Part shown: in pieces, positions 1 to 10,440 of the stretch | Numbering within the stretch: position 1 is the stretch's first letter | Layout of the letters: the number at the start of each line of letters is the position of its first letter | DNA from: Stereum hirsutum FP-91666 SS1 | Lineage: Eukaryota; Basidiomycota; Agaricomycetes; Russulales; Stereaceae | Assembly: GCF_000264905.1 (NCBI RefSeq) | Contig: NW_006763131.1 | Coordinates: 3,609,753 to 3,673,752 of the forward strand | Direction: 5' to 3' | Length of the DNA stretch: 64,000 bases | Made by a program: the position numbers and the translations under genes | The notes under the pieces: generated by a model | Told to the model about the DNA's origin: nothing | Databases searched by the model: none | Seen by the model: only the letters and a program-made list of their open reading frames with translations

Positions 1-3000
1 TATGTTCTCGGCAGTCTGTTCGTCTACGAGGGCCCGGCGTTGCCGACGCCAGCTCGATTACGGACTCCTCGAATCCGAAATGTGTTTCCTATCGTTGGCC
101 ATATCGATGTAAGAATTTCGCAAATAAACAACGAACCCTCCTTGGACATGGATGAGAGAACCGAAGGCTCACAACCAAGTACGTCCTTTTGCTTTCATGG
201 TGACGAATGAGTGCTAACGTTGTATATTTATCACATTGCATAGACGTCCGTTTGTCTATCGAGATATACAATGACAATACAACAGTCCTCGCGTTCGTGT
301 CAGATGAACCGCAAGGAATCCCCTCTTTTTTGTCTGAATTTAGGCGACTGAAGGGCATCGCACGTCGGTCTTTCTCTTTTTGCACTCCCAACGCACATCC
401 TAAACTACGAACTCTCAGACAAGAACAATCCCCATGCCTCAAAGTATCCATGGCTCACACCGTATTCTTATGATCCATCTTGCTGGCTTTCTGGTAAAAG
501 AGATAACGAATTCTTATTTTGTCTCCTCTCACTAACAGAAATTCTCAGTGATGCCGCCGCCTGATCTCCGGGTGCTTCGCCAGCCTTTGAATGAGCGTCT
601 CAGCATCGGAAGCGCAGGTATGCCGGGAAACGAGGTCGCCGACTATAATGCCATCCGAGATCACTGGTTCAGAAATAAGGCTCGCCACAACGCCACGAAG
701 CCAGAACTTCGTCCCTCGGAACTAAAGTGAGTTCAATATTATCCGTTGCCGCTGCTTACTTAGTAAATGGTCTTCAGGATACGTATAGGAACGTTCAACG
801 TGAATGGGAAACTACCATCACAGGACCTTTCACCCTGGGTCGGTGGACAGGCAACTCCGCAGGTAGAAAATGACAAAACCGATGAGGCTGAGGGATCCTT
901 GGGAGGTTGGGAGAAACTCATACCCCCGATGAAAGAAGTCTCTCCAATATCACTTGGAGACTTTGGACGGAGTGTCTCTTTTCTAGATACACATCCAACT
1001 GATGTTACTGCTCCAGCAACAGGTCAGTACACAGCCGAAAAACCCAATCATTCTACGATCTGATCTCTTTTCATAGATGGTAGTACCTCAGTGGAGCATG
1101 ACAGGAAGGAAGACTCCCCAGCGACGACCGACCCTGACTTACTGGTCTTTGGCTTTCAAGAGTTGGACAACTCGACCGCGGCTTTGGTGATCGCAACAAA
1201 AGCAAGAGAGGCTTTATGGACCCACTCGTTGGTAGCTGCGCTAGGAGAGAATGGAGAGAAGTATGAGAAAGTATGGTACCTGTATATCCGTTCACGACCC
1301 TGTCTAATACCGAACTGGCACAGCTCGTGTCACAGCAGCTTGTCGGGATGCTCATTATCGTCTTTGTGAAGAAAGAGTTAAGGCAGTTCTTCTCTGGAGG
1401 AAAGACCGATTACGTCTCCGCAGGTATTGGTGGGGTGTTGGTACGTGATTTAGTCTTTCATCTCTCCTATATAGGATTGTGGTCATTCTCTATTTATATA
1501 GGGAAATAAAGGCGCAGCGGCTGTTCGGATCACGTACTGCCCTCCACCCTGTGACGATGGTACTACGCCTTTGCCATCCGCGTTCACTTTTGTAAACTCT
1601 CACTTGGCTGCCTTTGAGACCGGATTAGAGAGGCGCGATGCAGATTTTCACGATATCTCAAGACGGCTCAGCTTCAAGATAGATCAACAATATACCCAAC
1701 AACGGTCGGAGTCAAAGGATTATGAGCCTGCGGAAGCAATTCTCCGAGTATACGAGTCGGATGCTCTCTTCTGGATGGTGCGTGTCAATTGTCGACTGTT
1801 TGGAACGCATGATCTAGAATAATGAATACCCGCTACCTGTGTATAGGGAGGTCGGTCCCGTACTTTCGGTTAGATTAGCATGACAAGATTCTGAGTTTAC
1901 CCCTTCTAGATCTAAACTACCGGCTCAATCTTCCTGAAGACGATGTAAGGACGATACTACGGTCCGCCGCACGTGACAAGAGTGCTTATTCGCTGCTATT
2001 ATACCATGACCAGGTATATACACGTCGTCCATTTCACGATATCAATCATGCTTACTTCTGTTCAGTTGAGGGAGTCCATTCGTAAACGGAGAGCCTTTGC
2101 GGGATTCTTAGAACAACCTATTCAATTTCTCCCGTGGGTACCCCCTTTCAGTCTCCAGACTCAGTGTCCTCTAACTGCGATAAGAGTACAGAACGTACAG
2201 GTTTGGTGCTGGTCTGCTGACAGACTCGTTAGGATATGATATAAAGTGTGTCTCATCCTCATCTAGTTCACCGTTATCGCACTCATTCGCGCTTTCTATT
2301 CTAGACGGAAACCAGCATGGACGGATCGGATCCTCCACCTACCTTCGCCTTCAATCTCTGTTCGACAGCTGTCGTACTCGGGCCACCCTCGTATTGCTAT
2401 GAGCGATCACAGGCCTGTATCAGCGGACTTTTCCGTCCAGGCAAGTTATTGCTCCCTGTTTTAACCCGTTGTGGTTGTAACACCTTTTGTCGCATCAGAT
2501 ACCCGTAATTGACACCGATGGATTGGACAGAACCGCGCACACCCTGTACAAAGCCGTCTCAAAGGCGAATCCAGAAGAATTAGATGACATACCTACACTT
2601 CGACTGACAACCACAGCTCTGGATCTAGGGGTCGTTTCGTAGGGTTCCGCTTATTTCCTCTTATATTCTCGATCATTAATTTATGTTTTCTTGTGGAAGG
2701 TACGAGAAGGCTGTTTGTCGGTCGATTACCGTTCAGAATACGAGCGAGGTAAGTCGCAGGTTTCGTATGTGACACACACCGTTGTTTAGTTTTCTGGTAC
2801 GACAGATTCCGGCTGCCTTTAGGTTCTACGCGAATATGCCAGGCGAGTCAACTCGTGAGCACTCTGTCCAGGTTATTTTCAATTGTGGTTGGTAAGTTTT
2901 GACCTCGCATTAGATCCAAGCTGGTTGAACATCGAACCTATGACCGTGAGATCCATTCACACATGTCATTGTTACAACCTGACCAAATCCGGGCATCGTG

Positions 3001-4181
3001 CCGTATAGGGCTTTCTTCTCCCTGGCGAACAATGTGACCTGAGCTTCACCGTCCTTGTCTCGCGAATAAATGCACAGGATCTTAACGTGCGGCGGGAGAC
3101 TCTCGACTCGACACTCATTCTCCACACTCTGTTAGGGAAAGACCACTTTATATCGCTCAGTGGACAATATGGCAAGCATTTTTTTACTTGCGAGTCGTCG
3201 GGTTTCCTCTATACTCATGTTTATGTAGCCTCAACCTGCTTCGGCAACAGTCTCTCTGTCCTCGCGCGTCTTCCTGGCCCAGTCCGAAACCTCAAAGGAC
3301 CAGGCGATCTCTTGCCGGAGAATGAACCTATCCACGGTTCACGCGAGATTCAGAAGTTAGTGGCCTGGTTGAACGTCCACGAGGCGGAGCGCTTCGTGAG
3401 TTTTTTCGATGTCTTAGAGTTCGCCGCAACTCAAGATCTTTGCAGGATGATCTCTTCTTAACCGAGCCCGACAGTGACTTGATCGCCGATATTCGGGAGG
3501 TCGGTAGCCCTTACTCGATAACCGCCTTTTAACACTAATATACAGCACACAGCGTCTAGACACAGGCGCTGACTTGGGCGGCCTCAAGGCCAGAGACGAA
3601 TCCCCCGACCAAGCCGCCTACGCCCATGCAGTGGCACACACGCTAATCGCGCTACTAGACTCACTTCCTGAACCCATTGTTCCTTTCTCGTTACACACAC
3701 GTTGTGCAGCTGTTAATGATCGAGAGGAGGCACTGGAGGTACGCCAACTCTGTCATACACCTTGTCATATGATGCGGATACTCAACTCTTTCGTACAGCT
3801 TCAAATGCAGATGCCTGCTCTGGTTTCGAATGCCACAGTCAACGTAAGTGTCATTGACCTCGATATGTGCAACTATCACATAGACTGATGACGGTCTCGT
3901 ATATAGGCATGGAGTGCAATAATCGGTTTTCTGCATGTTCATTGCTCTGTGGGTGCTCCTCCGGCTCTTGAGTCCGACTGGCCTCGCCAGTCCCGTGCAG
4001 AACGGTTGGGTAAGTCCACTTTCTTTTTGATCGGTGTCTCTCTTGAGGGTCCAATTTGACCAGTACAATTATTACAGCACCAACATTCACCCGCGTCCTG
4101 CTACGAGACGAACCCGAACAAAGTGAACTCGTATCTCCAGTGGGAAAGAGGCGGTTCCTCTCATATTTCCTTGTCGCATGA
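1..4181 (+). CDS. Inositol polyphosphate 5-phosphatase with RhoGAP domain (OCRL/INPP5B type), 5' end outside window
   Basis: The protein removes the 5-phosphate from phosphoinositides such as PI(4,5)P2 on endosomal/Golgi membranes (family knowledge). I model 24 exons (23 introns) in frame, giving 946 codons plus stop, with the first exon open at base 1. Domains in order: an N-terminal region (1-726); the catalytic core from IRIGTFNVNGK (778 on) through FGFQELD, GNKGA, FVNSHLAA and the two signature motifs WMGDLNYR (across 1777-1910) and RKPAWTDRIL (2305 on), then SDHRPV; an ASH-like beta domain (2499-3171); and a RhoGAP-like domain (3229-4181) with DTGADLGGL and LLDSLPEPIVP. Exons: 1-178, 244-363, 419-493, 549-726, 778-1022, 1077-1270, 1324-1440, 1502-1777, 1847-1850, 1910-2013, 2066-2133, 2192-2245, 2305-2440, 2499-2638, 2700-2748, 2806-2854, 2914-2945, 3009-3171, 3229-3395, 3446-3499, 3553-3738, 3799-3843, 3907-4009, 4078-4181. 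The catalytic residues visible are intact; whether the GAP has its arginine finger I cannot say. Confidence 0.93.
1847..1850 (+). other. 4-nt microexon (GGAG) in the 5-phosphatase gene
   Basis: The upstream exon ends TTC TGG ATG at 1777 before a GTGCGT donor. The downstream exon begins ATCTAAAC at 1910. Joining these directly gives no GD-N-Y motif and shifts the frame. An AG|GGAG|GTCGGT unit at 1845-1856 supplies exactly the four bases needed to read WMGDLNYR and restores phase. Flanking introns are 1778-1846 (69 nt) and 1851-1909 (59 nt). Confidence 0.8.
2441..2498 (+). other. GC-AG intron in the 5-phosphatase gene
   Basis: The exon ends GTC CAG and is followed by GCAAGT, the classical GC-donor consensus. 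The acceptor ATCAG at 2494-2498 leads in frame into IPVIDTDGLDRT. No GT donor nearby gives a continuous frame. Confidence 0.85.
3172..3228 (+). other. GC-AG intron, 57 nt, stop-free and in frame
   Basis: Donor G|GCAAGC and acceptor TATGTAG. Removal joins LSGQY to ASTCFGNSL, as expected between the ASH-like and RhoGAP domains. The 57 nt are a multiple of three without a stop, so retention would add 19 residues. Confidence 0.7.
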
Positions 4182-4683
4182 TGTGGCCAGTCAGCGTGTC
4201 TTCGTGTAGCCGCATGGCGTATTTTTCTACACGGGCTCAGATGCAGCAACATAACACTAGCGTTGATTAGACACGGTATACGTGATATGTTGGAGTCGAC
4301 TTGTATTCAAGTCCACCGTCTGAATCGGTGTGGAGACAGTTTCTTCAAGCCTCAACACAAAATTCTCTTCTGGCCGATCTAGATTGCAGCCCGAGAATTT
4401 CTGTTCATCCTTATGGGCATAAATATGATGAAGAGACGTTCGGCGACTCCGCTTCAAAATGTCCCCTCCAGGCTTGCCGTCTGGATATGACCCGGGCGCA
4501 CCCGAGGCCAGAAAAGCGTAGAGTGGCGTAGGCCATTCAGAACAAGATTAGATCCTAAGATTAGATCGAATATTTGACTCGACGTGAGTGCTTTCCGCTC
4601 TGAACCCTCGGACCTCGACTGCATAAATATCTGCTTCCTCCTATTGTAAACCGTCACTTTCATACTTGCTTGAATATCCAACC

Positions 4684-6769
4684 ATGGCCGATACCGAAGC
4701 GCTAAAGGACCCCGTCGCTGAACAACCCGCGTGAGCATATACAAACCCGATCACCACAAGATTTCAGGCTAATGCACACACAGAGAGGGCGACGGTGCTC
4801 CCAAAGAGCCTTCTAAGAACGAGTTGAAGAAACGTGCAAAGGAGGCCGAGAAGGCGAAGAAAGCTGCTGAGAAGGCTGCCAAGCAAGCAGAGCTCGCAAA
4901 GCAGAAAGCAGAAGCTGATGCAGAGGCAAGCGTCTTGAACTTCTCGACTTCATACTAATCCCTGACCATCATGCGCAAATCGTGGTCGTTGCTATATTCT
5001 CACAGGACTGCTCAGTCGGACTCTACGGCAAACTTCCTCTGAATCAATCGCAAACCCGACCAAATATCAAACGTGTCCAGATCACCTCCCTCTCCCCTAA
5101 TCTCGATGGTCAGACCGTCGTTCTTCGGGCTCGCATCCATACTCTTCGCGCACAAGGAAACAAGATGGTCTTCTTGAATCTGCGTCAGCGTATTGAGTCC
5201 GTCCAAGCATTGATCACCGTCACGGAAGGCAAGGTGTCAAAACAGATGGTCAAATGGGCCGGTAGCTTGGGCAGCGAGAGCATTGTGCTGGTGGAAGGTG
5301 TGGTTAAGACTGCGCCTGAGATTATCAAGAGCGCTACTGTCGGGAACGTTGAGGTCCACGTTAGCAAGGTGCGTATCGGAATCACGTCGTGAGACAATTT
5401 CGATACTGATTTTTTCCGGCGTAATGACCCTGAACAGATTCACCTGATCGCTGCGGTCGAGGGTCGACTACCGTTCTCGATAGACGATGCTCAACGTCCA
5501 GAGACTGAGGTCCAGGAGGCGGACGCTCAGTTCAGCCGCGTGCTCCTCGACACTCGTCTGAACAACAGGATTATTGACCTGCGAGTAAGTGGTGGACTAT
5601 GCATGATCTTGGACGTCCTTTGCTTAGACAATTTATCATTCTTTAGACACAAACCAATCAGGCTGTATTCAAGCTTCAAGCAGCCATTGGCGCCCTGTTC
5701 CGCGAATTCCTGGAGTCAAAAGGCTTTACGGAGATCCATAGTCCAAAACTGCAGGGCGCGGCAACTGAGTCTGGAGCATCCGTCTTCAAAGTCAGTTACT
5801 TCAAAGGTATGACTTCGATTTACCTCCTTACTGGGAGGAACCCCGTTGATGTTGATTTTCGACGTGTAGGCAATGCTTTCTTGGCCCAGTCACCTCAGCT
5901 CGCAAAGCAGATGGCCATCGCGGCTGATTTCGAGCGCGTTTACGAGATCGGGCCCGTCTTCCGTGCTGAGGATTCAAACACGCACCGACATCTCACGGAG
6001 TTCATCGGATTGGATTTGGAGATGACGATCGAGGAGCATTATCACGAAGTCATGGAAATGCTCGACAGCCTCTTTAAGCATATGTTCAAAGGACTCACGG
6101 AAACGTACAAGCGTGAGATCGACGCTGTCGGACGTCAGTTCCCCGCGGAGCCCTTTACATGGAAAGAGGAGACCTTGAAGTTGACGTTCGCTCAGGCTGT
6201 CGACCTTTTGGTCGAGGATGGTGTTGACAGGGCCGTTCTGGACGACATCAAGTAGGCTTCTTCTCCGCGGGCTCGAGATCTTTCTTGGACTAACTTCATC
6301 ATTAACTACAGCACCGAGAACGAGAAGAGGTTGGGCCGGCTCGTGAAGGCCAAGTACGAAACCGACTACTTCATCATCGACAAATTCCCTATGGAGCTCC
6401 GTCCGTTCTACACCATGCCTGACCCTGAGAACCCAGTTCGTAGCTCCCTCTGCTGTATACATTCCTTGAGGCTGATCTGACCATATTTTGCAGAAACTGT
6501 CGAACTCGTACGATTTCTTCATGCGTGGCGAAGAAATCCTGTCCGGAGCGCAGCGTGTTCACGACCCGAATCTCCTCGCAGAACAGATGCGTGGAAAGGG
6601 CGTCGACCCCGCTTCCATGCAAGGCTACATCGACGCGTTCAGGATGGGATGTGCGCCACACGGTGGTGGAGGCATCGGTCTCGAGCGTGTTCTGATGTTG
6701 TTCCTCAAGCTCAACAACATCCGTAGAGCTTCTCTCTTCCCAAGAGACCCAAAACGGTTGGAGCCTTGA
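4684..6769 (+). CDS. DPS1: Cytosolic aspartyl-tRNA synthetase (AspRS)
   Basis: Class IIb synthetase charging tRNA-Asp in the cytosol. The model has eight exons (4684-4730, 4784-4925, 5006-5368, 5438-5584, 5647-5806, 5870-6251, 6312-6435, 6494-6769), giving 546 residues, normal for the fungal enzyme. The N-terminus is a Lys/Ala/Glu-rich helical extension (about residues 20-62), the eukaryotic tRNA-binding tail. An OB-fold anticodon-binding domain follows ([19 protein letters not shown]). The class II catalytic domain shows motif 1 ([10 protein letters not shown]), [10 protein letters not shown], motif 2 ([15 protein letters not shown]) and motif 3 ([12 protein letters not shown]). The ATG at 4684 sits in a good context (ACCATGG) and the next exon joins in frame. 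The second intron (4926-5005) uses a GC donor. The gene begins 502 bp after the 5-phosphatase stop on the same strand. Confidence 0.96.
4926..5005 (+). other. GC-AG intron in the AspRS gene
   Basis: GCAGAG|GCAAGC donor and CTCACAG acceptor. The splice joins the basic helical extension (ADAE) to DCSVGLYGK, the conserved start of the AspRS body, with phase preserved. Confidence 0.85.
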
Positions 6770-7737
6770 TTCTGGTCAGAGTCGCTGTATAATTGGTTCG
6801 GTGAATAGGTGGGCAGAGAGTGTAAACCGAGTACGAATAACAACGAAGATGTACATTCAATATACTGTATGTACCTGTCGGTAACTCGATTCCTTCATGA
6901 ACAGTCGGACACCAGTGAGATAGTGTATACAGTGTACAGCACCGATATTGTGCGGCTGTATCCGTGTATGGCGTTAGCAGAATTCATATCTGCCATTCCT
7001 CATCATGCATCAGTCTTCAAGCTTCAGCCACTGACGTCCCTGCCTTCTCAACCTTCACGAAGGGATTGTGGTTTTTTGTAAACCCTCTCAAGTCGATTAC
7101 ACATTTCTATGTCTCTAGGGATGTTTCAGGACGTGGCGAAGAGGTACTTCATGTTTCTTTTTGGTTCGAACACTACGCTCTATCCCAGGCACATTCGACC
7201 AGAAGTCTCATACTGTGTTTCATCACGGTATCGTCAGGCCTCAGCTTCACACGTTCACCGTTCTCCAGCGTTCTCCGGAGCGAATAGACTAAGTAACTAG
7301 TTTCGATTTCGCCTAGCATTGCAACCACGTAACGAAGGCGTTCCGAATCGAATGCTTTCTCCTCCTTCCCATCTATCTTTCCTCTCACACCGTCAAGGGG
7401 CAGGCCCATTCTGGGTGTACTTGTGAACGAACGAGGAAAAGGTTGATCGACGCCATGCAGACATGCCATTTAGCTTGACCTGCGCAGACCTCGGAAGCGA
7501 CAGGCGGGACTTTTGGAGCCGCCTCAGGAGCGACAGGGTCCGCTTCTCCGCGTTATGAACCTTCGCTCCCTTTATATTTCTATTCAAACATCAGCACATG
7601 CGTGAGCGGTCGCACCAACCCTTTTCTCCTCCCCCGCCCACCCCCTTCCCCCTCTTTTACCTCCCTTCTTTCTTTCACCTACCATTCTTTCTTTTTAACC
7701 TTCGTTCTTCGTTCTTCCTCAAGTCCGTCGAGATACC
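6770..7737. other. Intergenic, no gene seen
   Basis: AspRS 3' region and the promoter side of the small membrane-protein gene. The last 130 bp before 7738 are strongly C/T-rich, as in many fungal promoters and 5' leaders. Short open frames here have no recognisable features. Confidence 0.5.
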
Positions 7738-8226
7738 ATGTCTGCTCAAGTCTTCAGTGCCGAAAACCCGGCGGCGATGATAGTCATTTTCATCGCTATC
7801 TTCTTTATCCTGGTCGCTGTCGTTTTCTGTGCCTACAAGAAGTCGAGGGTGCTCTCGGCGTGCTTTAGGAGGAAGTCATGCAACAGGGCTGGGACGAGGC
7901 CAGGACTGACTAGGGAAGAGTCAGGGAGCGAAGTGCCGCAACTTGTCGTGGGGCTGGAGCCGGCGACCCCATCATCGTTCATGGGGGAGAGGACGCCGTC
8001 GAGTTTCTTGGGTGGCGGGAACGAGAAGAAGAATTTGGACGCTTTGGAGAAGGGAATTGTGCCAGTGGATGTGTTACAGGTGCGTCTACTTTTCGCTTTG
8101 ATTTCGAGCGATTCGGTTGTCATCGAGACGTCTGACCTGACGTCCGTTCCGTCTGGTTTACGTCTGCAGCACGAAGATGACATGCAGGCCACGTCGAGAC
8201 GGTCAGTGACCCTGCGATTCAGTTGA
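7738..8226 (+). CDS. Small single-pass membrane protein, function unknown
   Basis: I do not recognise a family. The ATG at 7738 lies directly after a long pyrimidine tract. A short N-terminus (about 13 residues) is followed by a clear hydrophobic helix (residues about 14-34, IVIFIAIFFILVAVVFC). Next come a basic stop-transfer stretch (YKKSRV, RRKSC) and a Ser/Pro/Gly-rich cytoplasmic tail, which suggests a type III or tail-in membrane protein. A likely intron at 8080-8169 (CAG|GTGCGT to CTGCAG) is 90 nt and stop-free, so the product is 132 residues if spliced and 162 if retained; both end at 8226. Further splice-like signals lie after the stop (near 8275-8327) and may be a 3'UTR intron. Confidence 0.5.
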   Translation: MSAQVFSAENPAAMIVIFIAIFFILVAVVFCAYKKSRVLSACFRRKSCNRAGTRPGLTREESGSEVPQLVVGLEPATPSSFMGERTPSSFLGGGNEKKNLDALEKGIVPVDVLQVRLLFALISSDSVVIETSDLTSVPSGLRLQHEDDMQATSRRSVTLRFS

Positions 8227-9690
8227 GCGCTTTGACTCGAGGGTCGCTACGCGTATCATTGGCCTTGGACCGGTACGTTTGGTCCTCAATGCTTTGTGTG
8301 GCGAGGTTAATGGCTAAATCTTTTTAGGATCTTCCGAATCCTTTACAGGCCACTTTACCATATGCCAACACATGCATCGCACTTCACCTTATTCGACTAT
8401 CCGTAAATCATCATGCTGCTTCAGACACGCGACGCCATGCGAACCCCAGCTCCCACTCAATCCACGATCCCCGTCTTGGTCTCATCAACGCCGTGCAGAT
8501 CGGTTGTAAAACCCTGTACTACCTTGCGTCTATGCTGTCTCAAACCACAGATGCCTCTCTCGTTCGCATATTGTCACGCTACTGCCAAGTCACAAGGACC
8601 TCGCTTTCGTCATACGACTTTCGCTGTGTTAGATACCTGGACTCACCCACTGTCATCCAACCATCCAACTCAAACACCATCGCATATCGCACATCGCCTC
8701 GTCTATAACGGATTGGTTTAGTTGCACGTATATACCCATAGCCCGCTTGCGTCGTTATCGTTCGTGGGTTTATTCTTGATTATCGTCATGTTGCCGTCGT
8801 TCCATTTGTTTCGTACTGAGATCTTGATACGTACCTGTACTCGCACTGTTAGTAAAGTCTTTCGTTTATCCCACCTTCGATGTAGAGCGTCCAGGACGGA
8901 ATAGAGTCCTCGGAAGTACTCAGAGTTTCTCACTGTGGCAACCCTCCCGACCCCCTCCTGACCGTCAAGCGACCTCGGGCAAGGCACAGAAGATGGTGCC
9001 TGCAGCTGAGTCCCAAAAAACGGTAAGCCCCTATCCAGGTTAGCAGCCCTTGGCACCAGGTCTGGAATTATACGAGCAAAATCTGCAGACAGCCCAACAA
9101 CGCAAGATCTCACCACAACCAACAATATTTCATGGTCGTGAGCTGATATATATCGCGAGACTAGGTTTTGCAATGAGCCTCAAGACCTAGGCCACATGAC
9201 CGTGTCTTGTTTTTGAAATTCCTCGCCACATACTTTTTTGGTTCACCGCCCGGCGCCACCGAGCCTCAAAGTGAGCGATGATGCGGTCGCAAATGGGAGA
9301 GATTGAATAGAGGAACATATCCATAATAAATCCACTGGATTGCTGCTAGTCAGAGTATAATGACATATAAGGTACAAACATCGTGGCCGCGACGACAACT
9401 TGAATGTGCATGGCCGAAAGGAGCGAGTAGTGATGAGAGCGAGTCTGGGTTGGTAGCGCGAGTGATAGTGGTGCGGCGAGACGTTACGAAGTTTGAGATT
9501 CATACGGCCGGACGCCGTTGCTTCGAGGTATCGCTTCATTAAAGAAGGAGTGAAGTAGACTATGAGTTAAAGGAGTCAGCTCCCAGTTCGGCAAGTCCGT
9601 TCGAGTTGTGTTGAAGAGAAATAATGAACCGACCTAGGTGATCTAATATGTGACGCAGAAAACGTAAATGATGGTGAAGTGAAAGGGGTG
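8227..9690. other. No secure gene; space between two convergent small membrane-protein genes
   Basis: Several overlapping open frames of 60-150 codons occur on both strands, none with a recognisable domain or convincing splice structure. The 3' ends of both flanking transcripts probably lie here. Confidence 0.4.
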
Positions 9691-10440
9691 TCATGTCTTG
9701 CGAAGGCCGATCTTTTGCCAGAAGGTCTTCGTTGGCTGTTGAGGTTCCTAACAATTATTCCATCCGTCGGTCATTTCATACACCCAGACAAACTGCAATA
9801 AGACAGACAGGCTCACCTGTGAAGAAGTCGAATGCTCCATCTCACTCGTGTTCCCCTTCTCCACATCTAGGACCGACTCCGATCTTCCCCCATCCGAGGT
9901 TGCATACGGCGAGAGGTTTCCGCTAGAGGAGGACCCCAATCCCAAAAGCTTCACAGTGCTCGCCCCCTTCGGATCCATCGGGGTCGTCGGCGAGGGTGGA
10001 CCGGACATTATCGAGGGAGGAGCGGGAGTGAGAGTCACAGATTGAGGTCTCACAGCAGTCGAAGGAGATCGTCTTCGTCCTCCGCGGCGACAGAACCGAC
10101 GAATCCCTCGAGAAGAGCGGGAAAAGAAGAGCCAGAGGAGGAGAGCGACGGCTACGAGGACTGCAGTGATAATTATACCGATGTAATTTCGGTGGCCGAC
10201 CCGAGCTTCCGTTTGTTGTGGTGATGCATCGCTGAGCATTTCAGGAGAGAGGGAAGGAACGGATGGGGAAATCGTGTGCTCAGAGGTGTTGGTGGTGAGC
10301 TCCTTGACGCTGGTTGCTGTCGGAAGGACGTCGCTGGTAGCGCTCGCGGTGAAAAAGACGGTGATTGATGAAGAGGCTGCGTCAGCGGCGGCCTCAGCGG
10401 CTGCGAGAGGCTCGCTTCGCCAGTATAAATTAGTGTGCAT
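9691..10440 (-). CDS. Ser/Thr-rich single-pass membrane protein, function unknown
   Basis: Not recognised. Exon 1 (10440-9817) encodes an Ala/Ser/Thr-rich N-terminal segment of about 85 residues, probably extracytoplasmic. A strong transmembrane helix (IIITAVLVAVALLLWLFF, about residues 88-105) follows, then an arginine-rich stop-transfer region (RRFCRRGGRRR) and a Pro/Ser-rich cytoplasmic tail with acidic clusters. This layout is common in poorly characterised Agaricomycete membrane proteins. A donor CAG|GTGAGC at 9816 and an acceptor at 9736 give a short last exon (9735-9691) and 222 residues; reading through the donor instead gives 230. The start is uncertain: a protein of this type usually has a signal peptide, and I could not join an upstream exon that supplies one. 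Confidence 0.45.

Noticed and set aside
2120..2250. Apparent frameshift in the 5-phosphatase between LEQPIQFLP and the RKPAWTDRIL motif
   Set aside because: Explained by a 58-nt GT-AG intron at 2134-2191 (GTGGGT to GTACAG, branch CTAAC) followed by a second intron at 2246-2304. Phase closes perfectly, so the gene is intact.
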